A stretch of DNA of 64,000 nt from Megascapheus bottae (lineage: Eukaryota; Chordata; Mammalia; Rodentia; Geomyidae). Positions within the stretch are counted from its first letter, which is position 1, and each line of letters opens with the position of its first letter. Below, one piece after another: positions 44,101 to 58,431 of the stretch. The notes beneath the pieces are model-generated. The model saw only the letters and a list, made by a program, of their open reading frames with translations. It made no database searches and had not been told where the DNA came from. A program made the position numbers and the translations under genes. The stretch covers positions 1-64,000 of the forward strand of contig JANJXV010001736.1 of NCBI GenBank assembly GCA_024803745.1, read 5' to 3'.

Positions 44101-47100
44101 GCACACCTCCATTCTGTGACTTCACACACCTCTAGTCTATGACTTCACACACCTCCATTCTATGACTTCACACAACTACATTGTGACTTCACACAACTCC
44201 ATTTTATGAGTTCACACACCTGCATTGTGACTTCACACACCTCCATTCTATGACTTCACACACCGCCATTCTGACCTCACACACCTCCATTCTGACTTCA
44301 CACACCTAAATTCTGTGACTTCACACTCCTCCATTCTATAATTTCACACACCTCCGTTCTATGACTTCACTCACCTCCATTCTATGACTTCACACACCTC
44401 CTTTCTGAGTTGACACAGCTCCATTCTATGACTTCACACACCTCCAATCTGAATTCACACACCTCCATTCCATGACTTCACACACCTCCATTCTATGAGT
44501 TCACACACCTCCATTTTCACTTCACATACCTCCATTCTATAACTTAACACAGCTCCATTGTGACTTCACACACCTCAATTCTATGACTTTACACACCTCT
44601 ATTCTGACTTCACACACCCCCATTCTGTGACTTCACAAACCTCCATTCTATGACTTCACACAACTCCACTCTGTGACTTCACACATCTCCACTCTGTGAC
44701 TTTACACACCTAAATTCTGCGAATTCACACACCTCCATTCTGTGATTTCACACACGTCCATTCTATGACTTCACACACCTCCATTCTTTGACTTCACACA
44801 CCTCCATTCTATGACTTCACACACCTCCATTGTAACTTCACACACCTCCATTCTGTGACTTCACACACCTCCCTTCCGTGACTTCACACACCTCCATTCT
44901 ATGACTTCTCACACCTACATTCTATGACATCACACACCTCCATTCTATGACTTCACACACTTCCATTCTATGACTTCACACACCTCCATTCTATGACTTC
45001 ACACACCTCCATTCTATGACTTCACACACCTGCATTCTGACTTCACACACCTCCATTGTAACTTCACACACCTCCATTCTGTGACTTCACACACCTCCCT
45101 TCCGTGACTTCACACACCTACATTCTAGGACTTCACACACCTCCATTCTATGACTTCACAAATCTCCATTCTGACTTCACACTCCTCCATTCTATGACTT
45201 CACACACCTCCATTCTATGACTTCACACCTCTATTCTGACCTCACACACCTCCATTCTATATCTTCACACACCTCCATTCTGACTTCACACACCTCCATT
45301 CTGTGACTTCACACACCTCCATTCTGTGACTTCACACACCTCCATTCTATGACTTCACACACCTTCATTCTATGACTTCACACCCGTCCATTCTGTGACT
45401 TCACAGACCTCCATTCTATGACTTCATACAACTCCATTCTATGACTTCACCCACCTCCATTCTATGACTTCACACACCTCCATTCTCTGACTTCACACCC
45501 CTCCAATTTGACTTCACATACCTCCATTCTATGACTTCACAAACCTCCCGTCGGTGACTTCACAATCCTCCATTCTATGACTTCACACATCTGCATTCTA
45601 TGACTTCACACACCTCAATTCTGACCCACACAGCTCCATTCTGTGACTTCACAAAACTCCATTCTATGATTTCACACATCTCCATACTATGACTTCACAC
45701 ACCTCCATTCTATGACTTCACAAACCTCCATTCTATGACTTCACACACCTCCATTCTATGACTTCACACACCTCGATTCTATGATTTCACACACCTCCAT
45801 TCTATGACTTCACACACCTCCATTCTGTGACTTCACACACCTCCATTCTATGAGTTCACACACCTCCATTCTGACTTCACACACCTCCATTCTATGACTT
45901 CACACAGCTCCATTCTGACTTCACACACCTCCATTCTATGACTTTGCACACCTCTATTCTGACTTCACACACCTCCATTCTGTGACTTCACAAACCTCCT
46001 TTCTATGACTTCACCCAACTCCACTCTGTGAATGCACACATCTCCACTCTGTGTCTTTACACACCTCCATTCTGCGCATTCATACCCCTCCATTCTGAGA
46101 TTTCACACACCTCCATTCTATGACTTCACACACCTCCATTCTATGACTTCACAAACCTCCATTGTGACTTCACACACGTCCATTCTGTGACTTCACACAC
46201 CTCCATTCTATATCCTCACAGACCTCCATTCTATGACTTCACACACTTCCATTCTATGACTTCACACAGCTCCAGTCTATGACTTCACAAACCTCCATTC
46301 TATGACTTCACACACCTACACTCTGACTTCACACACCTCCACTCTATGACTTCATACACCTCCCTTCTATGACTTCATACACCAACATTCTGTGACTTCA
46401 CACTCCTCCATTCTATGACTTCACACACCTCCATTCTATGACTTCACACATCTCCTTTTGTAACTTCCCACACTTCCAATGTTTGACTTCACAAACCTCC
46501 ATTCCATGACTTCACACACCTCCATTCTATGAGTTCACACACCTCCATTCTTTGGCTTCACACACCTCCATTTTGACTTCACACACCTACATTCTGTGAC
46601 TTCACACACCTCCATTTGTTACTTCACACACCACCATTTTGACTTCACACACCTCCATTCTGTGAATTCACACACCTCCTTTCTATGACTTCACACACCT
46701 CCATTCTATGACTTCACACACCTCCATTCTTTGAGTTCACACACCTCCATTCTATGACTTCACACACCTCCATTGTGACTTCACACACCTCCATTCTCTG
46801 ACTATACACACCTAACTTCCGTGACTTCATACACCTCCATTTTATGACTTCACACACCTCCATTCTATGACATCACACACCTCCATTCTATGGCTTCACA
46901 CACTTCCATTCTATGACTTCACACACCTCCATTCTATGACTTCACACACCTCCATTCTATGACTTCACACACCTGCATTCGGAATTCACACACCTCCATT
47001 CTATGACTTCATACACCTCCATTCTATGACTTCATACACCAACATTCTATGACTTCACACACCTCCATTCTATGACTTCACAAATGTCCATTCTGACTTT

Positions 47101-50100
47101 ACACTCCTCCATTCTATGACTTCACACATCTCCTTTCTGTAACTTCACACACTTCCAATGATTGACTTCACAAACCTCCATTCCATGACTTCACACACCT
47201 CCATTCTATGAGTTAACACACCTCCATTCTTTGACTTCACACACCTCCATTTTGACTTCACACACCTACATTCTGTGACTTCACACACCTCCATTTGTGA
47301 CTTCACACACCACCATTTTTACTTCACACACCTCCATTCTGTGACTTCACACACCTCCATTCTGTGACTTCACACACCTCCATTTTGACTTCACACACTT
47401 CCATTCTGTGATATCACACACCTCCATTCTGTGACTTCACACACCACCATTGTTTGACATCACACACCTCCATTCTTTGACTTCGCACACCTCCATTCCA
47501 CGACTTCACACATGTCCATTCTATGAGTTCACACACATCCATTCTATGAGTTCCCACACCACAATTTTGTCTTCACACACCTCCATTCTATGACTACACA
47601 CACCTTAATTTTTAATTCAGAAACATCCATTCTAAGACTTCACACACCTACAATCTATGACTTCGCAAACCTCAATTCTGTGGCTTCACACACCTCCATT
47701 ATGAGTTCACACAACTCCATTCGGTCACTTCACACACCTCCAATCTGACTTCACAAACCTCCATTCTATGACTTCACACACTTCCGTTCTATTACCTCAC
47801 ACACTTCCATTCAGTGACTTCACACACCTCCTTTCTGAGTTCACACACCTCCATTTTTTGACTTCACACACCTTCAATCTATGACTTCATACCCGTCCAT
47901 TCTATGACTTCACTCACGTCCATTCTATGTGTTCACACACCTACATTCTCCGACTTCACACCCTTCCAATTTGACTTCACATACCTCCATTCTATGACTT
48001 CACAAACCTCCTTTCGGTGACCTCACAATCCTCCATTCTATGACTTCACACATCTGCATTCTATGACTTCACACACCTCAATTCTGACTCACACAGCTCC
48101 ATTCTGTGACTTCACAAAACTCCATTCTATGATTTCACACATCTCCATACTATGACTTCACACACCTATATCTATGACTTCACACACCTCCATTCTGAGT
48201 TCACACACCTCCATTCTGTGACTTAACACACCTCCATTCTGACTTCACACTTCCATTGTATGACTTCAAACACTTCCATTCTGTGACTTCACACACCTCC
48301 ATTCTATGACTTCACACACTTCCATTGTGACGTCACACCTCCATTCTATGAGTTCACACACCTCCATTCTATGACTTCACACACCTCCATTCTGACTTCA
48401 CAAACCTCTGTTCTATGACTTCGCATACCTACATTCTGACTTCACACACCTCTATGCTGTGACTTCACAGACCTCGAATCTGTGACTTCACTCATCTCCA
48501 CTCTATGACTTCACACTTCTCCATTCTATGACTTCCCACACCTAATTTCTATGACTTCACCCACCCCCATTCTATGATTTCACACCTCCATTCTGACTTC
48601 ACACACCTCCACTCTATGACTTCACAAACCTCCATTCTGACTTCACACACCTCCATTCTGTGACTTCACACACCTCCATCTATGATTTCACACACCTCCA
48701 TTCTGTGACTTCACACACCTCCATTCTATGACTTCACACATCTCCATTCTGTGACTTCACACACCTCCATTCTATGACTTCACACACCTCCATTCTATGA
48801 CTTCACACACCTACATTGTCACTTCACACACCTCCATTCTATGAGTTCACACACCTCCATTCTATGACTTCACTCACCTCCATTCTGTGACTTCACACAC
48901 CACTATTGTTTGACTTCACACACCTCCATTCTTGACTTCACACACCTCCATTCCACGACTTCACACACCTCCATTCGATGAGTTCACACACATCCATTCT
49001 ATGAGTTCACACACCACAATTTTGTCTTCACACACCTCCATTCTATGACTTCACCCACCTTCATTCTTAATTCAGAAACATCCATTTTATGACTTCCCAC
49101 AACTCCATTTGTGACTTCGCAAACCTTCATTCTGTGACTTCACACACCTACATTCGGAGTTCACACACCTCCATTCGGTGACTTCACACACCTCCATTCT
49201 GACTTCACACACCTCCACTCTATGACTTCACACACCTCCATTCTGTGACGTCACACACCTCAATTCTGTGAATTCACACACCTTCATTCTTACTTCACAA
49301 ACATACATTCTATGACTTCACACACCTCCATACTATGACTTCACACACCTCCATTCTTTGACTTCACACACCTCCATTATGTGTTCACACACCTCAATTC
49401 TATGATTTCACACACCTCCATTCTGTCTTCACACACCTCCATTCTATGACTTCACACACCTCCCTTCTATGACTCCGCACACCTCCATTCTTTGACTTCA
49501 CACACCTAAATTCTGAGTTGACATACCTCCGTTCTGTGACTTCACACACCTCCATTCTGACTTCACACAGCTCCATTCTATGACTTCACAAAACTCCATT
49601 CTATGACTTCACACACCTCCATTCTGTGACTTCACACACCTCCATTCCATGACTTCACACACCTACATTGTGACATCACACACCTCCATTATATGAGTTC
49701 ACACACCTCCATTCTGTGACTTCACTCACCTCCATTCTGACCTCACACACCTCCATTCTGACTTCCCAAACCTAAATTCTGTGAATTCACACACCTCCAT
49801 TCTATGATTTCACACAACTCCATTCTATGACTTCACACACCTCCATTCTATGACTTCACGCACCTTCTTTCTGAGTTGACACACCTCCATTATATGACTT
49901 CACACAACTCCTATATGACTTCACACACCTCCATTCTGTGACTTCACACACCTCCATTCTATGAGTTCACACACCTCCATTCTGACTTCACACACCTCCA
50001 TTCTATGTCTTCACACAGCTCCATTCTGACTTCACACACCTCCATTCTATGACTTCACACACCTCCATTCTGTGACTTCACACACCTCCACTCTGTGAAT

Positions 50101-53100
50101 GCACACATCTCCACTCTGTGTCTTTACACATTTCCATTCTGCGAATTCATACCCCTCCATTCTGTGATTTCACACACCTCCCTTCTATGACTTCACACAC
50201 CTCCATTTTGACTTCACACACGTCCATTCTGAGCCTTCGCACACCTCCCTTACGTGACTTCACACACCTCCATTCTATGACTTCACACAGCTCCATTCTA
50301 TGACTTCACACACTTCCATTCTATGACTTCACACACCTCCAGTCTATGACTTCACAAACCTCCATTCTATGACTTGACACACCTGCACTCTGACTTCACA
50401 CACCTCCATTTCTATGACTTCATACGCCTCCCTTCTATGACTTCATACACCAACATTCTATGCCTTCACACACCTCCATTCTGTGACTTCACAAATCTCC
50501 ATTCTGACTTCACACTCCTCCATTCTATGACTTGACACACCTCCATTATATGAGTTCACACAACTCCAATATGACCACACACCTCCATTTTAACTTCACA
50601 CACCTACATTCTGTGACTTCACACACCTCCATTTGTGACTTCACACACCACTATTTTGACTTCACACACCTCCATTCTGTGACTTCACACACCTCCATTC
50701 GTTGACTTCACACATCTCTATTTTGACTTCACACACTTCCATTCTGTGACTTCACACACCTCCATTCTGTGACTACACACACCACTATGGTTTGACTTCA
50801 CACACCTCCATTCTTTGACTTCACACACCTCCATTCCACGACTTCACACACCTCCATTCGATGAGTTCACACACATCCATTCTATGAGTTCACACACCAC
50901 AATTTTGTCTTCACACACCTCCATTCTATGACTTCACCCACCTTCATTCTTAATTCAGAAACATCCATTTTATGACTTCCCGCAACTCCATTCTGTGACT
51001 TCGCAAACATTCATTCTGTGACTTCACACACCTCCATTCTGAGTTCACACACCTCCATTCGGTGACTTCACACACCTCCATTCTGACTTCACACACCTCC
51101 ATTCTATGACTTCACACACCTCCATTCTGTGACATCACACACCTCAATTCTGTGACTTCACACACCTTAATTCTTACTTCACAAACATACATTCTATGAC
51201 TTCTCACACCTCCATACTATGACTTCTCACACCTCCATTGTTTGACTTCACACTCCTCCATTCTGTGTTCACACACCTCAATTCTATGACTTCACACACC
51301 TCCATTTTGACCTCACACACCTCCATTCTATGACTTCACACACCTCCCTTCTATGACTTCGCACAGCTCCATTCTTTGACTTCACACACCTAAATTCTGA
51401 GTTGACACACCTCCATTCTGTGACTTCACACACCTCCATTCTGACTTCACACAGCTCCATTCTATGACTTCACAAAACTCCATTCTTTGACTTCACACAC
51501 CTCCATTCTGTGACGTCACACACCTCCATTCTATGAGTTCACACATCTCCATTCTGACTGCACACACCTCCATTCTATGACTTCACACACCTCCATTCTG
51601 AATTCACACAGCTCCATTCTGTGACTTCACAAAACTCCATTCTATGATTTCACACACCTCCATACTATGACTTCACACACCTCAATTCTGACTTCACACA
51701 CCTCTATTCTATGACTTCGCACCCTCCATTTTTACATCACACTCCTCCATTCTATGACTTCACAGACCTCGAATCTGTGACTTCACTCACCTGCACTCTA
51801 TGACTTCACACTCCTCCATTCTATGATTTCCCGCACCTCCTTTTTATGATTTCACCCACCTCCAATCTATGACTACACACCTCCATTCTGACTTCACACA
51901 CCTGCATTCTGTGACTTCACACACCTCCATTCTATGAGTTCACACACCTCCATTCTGTGACTTCACACACCTTCATTCGTACTTCAGAAACATCCATTCT
52001 ATAACTTCACAAATCTCCATTCTGTGACTTCACACACCTCCATTCTGAGTTCACACAACTCCATTCGGTGACTTCACACACCTGCATTCTGTGCCTTCAC
52101 ACACCTCCATTCTATGACTTCACACACTTCCATTCTAGGACTTTATACACCTCCATTCTGTGACGTCAAACACCTCCATTCTAAGTTCACACACCTCCAA
52201 TCTGTGACTTCACACACCTCAATTCTGTGACTTCACACACCTCCATTGTATGATTTCACACACATCCATTCTATGACTTCACACACCTCCATTCTGTGAC
52301 TTTACACACCTCCATTCTAGGTCACACACCTCCATTCTTTGACTTCACACACCTCCTTTCTGTTACTTCCCACACCTCCATTCTGTGACTTCACACACCT
52401 CCGTTCTATGACTTCACACACCTCCCTTCTATGACTTCACACACCTCCATTCTGTGACTTCACACACCTCCATTCTATGACTTCACACACCTCCCTTCTA
52501 TGACTTCACACACCTCCATTCTGTGACTTCACACACCTCCATTCTATGACTTCACACACCTCCATTCTATGACTTCACCCACCTCCAATATATGACTACA
52601 AACACCTGAATTCTGTGACTTCACACACCTCCATTCTATGACTTCATACCCGTCAATTCTGTGACTTCACACATCTCAGTTCTCTGACTTCACACACGTC
52701 CATTCTATGACTTCACCCACCTCCATTCTATGACTTCACACACCTCCAATTTGACTTTACATACCTCCATTCTATGACTTCACAAACCTCCATTCTCTGA
52801 CTTCAGACACCTCCATTCTGTGATTTCACAAACCTCCATTCTATGATTTCACACACCTCCATTTTATGACGTCACACACCTCCATTTTGACTTCACTCAT
52901 CTCCATTATGTGACTTCCCACTCCTCCCTTCGGTGACTTCACACACCTCCATTCTATGACTTCACACATCTACATTCTATGACTTCACACACCTCCATTC
53001 TATGACTTCACACACTTCCATTCTATGATTTCACATACCTCCATGCTATCATTTCACACACCTCCATTCTGTGACTTCACACACCTCCATTCTGAGTTCA

Positions 53101-54378
53101 CATACCTCCATTCTGTGAATCAACACACCTCCATTCTAACTTCACACATCTCCATTTTGACTTCACACACCTCATTTCTTAACTTCACACACCTCCATGC
53201 TGACTTCACACACCTCCATTCTATGACTTCACACAGCTCTATTCTATGACTTCACACACCTCCATTCTGAGTTCACACACCTCCATTCTGTGACTTCACA
53301 CACCTCCATTCTGACTTTACACATCTCCATTGTATGACTTCACACACCTCCATTCTGTGACTTCACACACCTCCATTCTATGACTTCACACACCTTCATT
53401 GTTACTTCAGAAACATCCATTCTATGACTTTGCCCACCTCCATTCTGTGACTTCACACACCTCCATTCTGTGACTTCACACACCTCAATTCTGTGACTTC
53501 ACACACCTCCATTTTGATTTAACACACCTCCATTCTATGACTTCACACACCTCCATTCTATGACTTTACACACCTACATTGTCACTTCACACACCTCCAT
53601 TCTATGAGTTCACACACCTCCATTCTATGACTTCACTCACCTCCATTCTGTGACTTCACACACCACTATTGTTTGACTTCACACACCTCCATTCTTTGAC
53701 TTCACACACCTCCATTCCACGACTTCACACACCTCCATTCGATGAGTTCACACACATCCATTCTATGAGTTCACACACCACAATTTTGTCTTCACAAACC
53801 TCCATTCTATGACTTCACACACCTTCATTCTTAATTCAGAAACATCCATTTTATGACTTCCCACAACTCCATTTGTGACTTCGCAAACCTTCATTCTGTG
53901 ACTTCACACACCTCCATTCTGAGTTCACACACCTCCATTCGGTGACTTCACACACCTCCATTCTGATTTCACACACCTCCATTCTATGACTTCACACACC
54001 TCCATTCTGTGACTTCATACCCCTCCATTCTATGACTTCACCCACCTCCATTCTATGACTTCACACACCTCCATTCTCCGACTTCACACCCTTCTAATTT
54101 GATTTCTCATACCTCCATTCTATGACTTCACAAACGTCCCTTCGGTGACTTCACAATACTCAATTCTATGACTTCACACATCTACATTCTATGACTTCAC
54201 ACACCTCAATTCTGACTCACACAACTCCATTCTGTGACTTCACAAAACTCCATTCAATGATTTCACATATCTCCATACGATGACTTTACACACCTCCATC
54301 TATGACTGCACACACCTCCATTCTGAGTTCACACACCTCCATTCTGTGACTTCACACACCTCCATTCTGACTTCACAC
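41151..54378. repeat. 16-kb macro-repeat, copy 2 (13.2 kb)
   Basis: This copy starts at CCTCAATTCTATGACTTTAC (41,151), the partner of 25,005, and is collinear with copy 1 until 54,378. It is 2,918 bp shorter overall. It lacks one copy of the 1,671-bp segment, the 861-bp duplicate, ~250 bp near its start and ~266 bp near 50.07 kb. It carries a small extra block near 52.4-52.6 kb and one extra monomer near 49,150. The 74-codon open frames at 39,796 and 53,025 are the same repeat segment in the two copies. Confidence 0.9.
52422..52560. repeat. 69-bp (three 23-mers) tandem duplication, copy 2 specific
   Basis: CTCCCTTCTATG, then a CTGTG monomer, then a CTATG monomer, occurs at 52,422 and 52,491, a period of exactly 69 bp. 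The corresponding site in macro-repeat copy 1 (~39,330-39,400) lacks this expansion, so it arose after the 16-kb duplication and explains part of the offset shift between the copies. Confidence 0.8.
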
Positions 54379-56200
54379 ACCTCCAATGTATGACTTCACA
54401 CACCTCCATTCTGTGACTTCACACACCTCCATTCTATGACTTCACAAACTTCCATTGTGACGTCACACACCTCCATTCTATGAGTTCACACACCTCCATT
54501 CTATGACTTCACTCACCTCCATTCTATGACTTCACACACCTCCTTTCTGAGTTCACACACCTCCATTCTATGACTTCACACACCTCCAATCTGAATTCAC
54601 ACACCTCCATTCTATGACTTCACCCACCTCCATTCTATGACTTCACACACGTCCATTCTCCGACTTCACACACCTCTAATTTGATTTCTCATACCTCCAT
54701 TCTATGACTTCACAAACCTCCCTTCGGTGACTTCACGATACTCCATTCTATGACTTCACACATCTACATTCTATGACTTCACAGACCTCCATCTATTTCA
54801 CACACCGCCATTCTGAGTTCACACACCTCCATTCTATGACTTCACAAACTTCCATTGTGACCTCACACACCTCCATTCTGACTTCACACACCTCCATTGT
54901 ATGACTTCACAAACCTCCATTCTGTAACTTCACACACCTCCATTCTATGACTTCACAAACTTCCATTGTGACGTCACAGACCTCCATTCTATGAGTTCAC
55001 ACACCTCCATTCGATGACTTCACACACCTCCATTCTGACTTCACACACCTCTATTCTACGACTTCGTACACCTACATTCTGACTTCACACACCTCCATTC
55101 TATGACTTCACAGACCTCGAATCTGTGACTTCACTCACCTCCACTCTATGACTTCACACTTCTCCATTCTATGACTTCCCACACCTAATTTCTATGACTT
55201 CACCCACCTCCATTCTATGACTTCACACCTCCATTCTGACTTCACACACCTCCATTCTGTGACTTCACACACCTCCATTCTATGATTTCACACACCTCCA
55301 TTCTGTGACTTCACACACCTCCATTCTAGGACTTTACACACCACCATTTTATGACTTCACACACCTACATTGTGACTTCACAGACCTCCATTCTATGACT
55401 TCACACACCTCCATTCTATGACTTCACACACCTCCATTCTATGACTTCAAACACCTCCATTCTGACCTCACACACCTCCATTCTGACTTCACACACCTAA
55501 ATTCTGTGACTTCACACACCTCCATTCTATGATTTCACACACCTCCATTCTATGACTTCACTCACCTCCATTCTATGACTTCACACACCTCCTTTCTGAG
55601 TTGACACACCTCCATTCTATGACTTCACACACCTCCAATCTGAATTCACACACCTCCATTCTATGACTTCACCCACCTCCATTCTATGACTTCACACACC
55701 TACATTCTCCGACTTCACACCCCTCTAATTTGATTTCTCATACCTCCATTCTATGACTTCACAAACATCCCTTAGGTGACTTCACAATACTCCATTCTAT
55801 GACTTCACACATCTACATTCTATGACTTCAAACACCTCAATTCTGACTCACACAACTCCATTGTGTGACTTCACAAAACTCCATTCTATGATTTCACATA
55901 TCTCCATACTATGACTTCACACACCTCCATCTATGACTTCACACACCTCCATTCTGAGTTCACACACCTCCATTCTGTGACTTCACACACCTCCATTCTG
56001 ACTTCACACACCTCCATTGTATGACTTCACACACCTCTATTCTGTGACTTCACACACCTCCATTCTATGGCTTCACAAACTTCCATTGTGACGTCACACA
56101 CCTCCATTCTATGAGTTCACACACCTGCATTCTATGACTTCACACACCTCCATTCTGACTTCACACACCTCTATTCTATGATTTCGAACACCTACATTGT
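54379..56200. repeat. Block repeated at 62.1-63.7 kb
   Basis: From ~54,440 the order of rare monomers matches 62,110 onward. AACTTCCATTGTGACGTCAC pairs 54,461 with 62,137 (offset 7,676). The near-identical damaged monomers ACCTCCATCTATTTCACACC and ACCTCCATCTATTACTTCAC precede CACCGCC in both. CTACGACTTCGTACACC pairs 55,061 with 62,785 (offset 7,724), and TTCTCCGACTTC pairs 55,703 with 63,472 (offset 7,769). Two copies of the TTCTCCGAC / CTAATTTGATTTCTCAT fingerprint lie inside, 1,048 bp apart. Confidence 0.85.
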
Positions 56201-58431
56201 GACTTCACACACATCCATTCTATGACTTCACAGACCTCGAATCTGTGACTTCACTCACCTCCACTCTATGACTTCACACTTCTACATTCTATGACTTCCC
56301 ACACCTAATTTCTATGACTTTACCCACCTCCATTCTGACTTTACACCTCCATTCTGACTTCACACACCTCCATTCTGTGACTTCACACACCTCCATTCTA
56401 TGACTTCACACACCTCCATTCTGACTTAACACACCTCGATTCTGTAACTTCACACACCTCCATTCTATGCTTTCACACACTTACATTCTTTGACTTCACA
56501 CACCTCCATTCTATGACTTCACACACCTCCATTCTGTGACTTCACACACCTCCAGTCTATGACTTCACACACCTCCATTCTATGACTTTACACACCTACA
56601 TTGTGACTTCACACACCTCCATTCTATGAGTTCACACACCTGCATTGTGACTTCACACACCTCCATTCTATGACTTCACACACCTCCATTCTGACCTCAC
56701 ACACCTCCATTCTGACTTCACACACCTAAATTCTGTGACTTCACACACCTCCATTCTATGATTTCACAAACGTCCATTCTATGACTTCAGTCACCTCCAT
56801 TCCATGACTTCACACACCTCCATTCTGTGACTTCACACACCTCCATTCTATGAGTTCACACACCTCCATTTTGACTTCACACACCTCCATTCTATAACTT
56901 AACATAGCTCCATTCTGACTTCACACACCTCAATTCTATGACTTTACACACCTCTATTCTGACTTCACACACCTCCACTCTGTGACTTCACACATCTCCA
57001 ATCTGTGACTTTTCACGCCTCCATTCTGCGAATTCACACACCTCCATTCTGTGATTTCACACACCTCCATTCTATGACTTCACACACCTCCATTCTTTGA
57101 CTTCACACACCTCCATTCTATGACTTCACACACCACCATTGTAACTTCACACACCTCCATTCTGTGTCTTCACACACCTCACTTCCATGACTTCACACAC
57201 CTCCATTCTATGACTTCACACACCTACATTCTATGACATCACACACCTCCATTCTATGACTTCACACACTTCCATTCTATGACTTCACACACCTCCATTC
57301 TATGACTTCACACACCTCCATTCTATGACTTCACACACCTGCCTTCTGACTTCACACACCTTCATTCTATGACTTCATACACCTCCATTCTGTGACTTCA
57401 TACACCAACATTCTAGGACTTCACACACCTCCATTTTATGACTTCACAAATCTCCATTCTGACTTCACACTCCTCCATTCCATGACTTCACACACCTCCA
57501 TTCTATGACTTCACACATCTCCTTTCTGTAACTTCACACACTTCCAATGTTTGACTTCACAAACCTCCATTCCATGACTTCACACACCTCCATTCCATGA
57601 GTTCACACACCGCCATTCTTTGACTTAACACACCTCCATTTTGACTTCACACACCTACATTCTGTGACTTCACACACCTCCATTTGTGACTTCACACACC
57701 TCCATTTTGACTCCACACACCTCCATTCTGTGACTTCACACACCTCCATTCTATGACTTCACACACTTCCTTTCTATTACTTCACACACTTCCATTCTGT
57801 GACTTCACACACCTCCTTTCTGAGTTCACACACCTCCATTGTTTGACTTCACACACCTCCAATATATGACCTCAAACACCTCAATTCTCTGACTTCACAC
57901 ACCTTCATTCTATGACTTCCTACCCGTCCATTCTGTGACTTCACAGACCTCCATTCTATGACTTCACACACCTCCATTCTCTGACTTCACACCCCTCCAA
58001 TTTGACTTCACATACCTCCATTCTATGACTTCACAAACCTCCCTTCGGTGACTTCACAATCCTCCATTCTATGACTTCACACATCTGCATTCTATGACTT
58101 CACACACCTCAATTCTGACTCACACATCTCCATTCTGTGACTTTGCACACCTCTATTCTGACTTCACACACCTCCATTCTGTGACTTCACAAACCTCCTT
58201 TCTATGACTTCACCCAACTCCACTCTGTGAATGCACACATCTCCACTCTGTGTCTTTACACACCTCCATTCTGCGAATTCATACCCCTCAATTCTGAGAT
58301 TTCACACACCTCCATTCTATGACTTCACACTCCTCCATTCTATGACTTCACACACCTCCATTCTATGACTTCACACACCTCCATTCTGACTTCACACACC
58401 TCCATTCTATGACTTCACACACCTCCATTCT
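56201..58431. repeat. 2.2-kb tandem duplication, copy 1
   Basis: CACACATCCATTCTATGAC plus CAGACCTCGAATCTG at 56,211 recurs at 58,442 (offset 2,231). Shared downstream markers include CTTAACACACCTCGATTCTG, CTTACATTCTTTG, CTTTTCACGCCTCC, CACACCACCATTGTAAC and CTTCCTACCCGTCC. By 57,605 the offset to copy 2 has dropped to 2,049, so ~182 bp present here are missing there. The middle of this copy is collinear with 13.06-14.45 kb. Confidence 0.9.

Noticed and set aside
39796..53249. Open frames of 74 and 61 codons at 39,796, 50,118 and 53,025
   Set aside because: Repeat shadows made of Thr, Ser, His, Leu and Ile. The 39,796 and 53,025 frames are the same segment in the two 16-kb macro-repeat copies.
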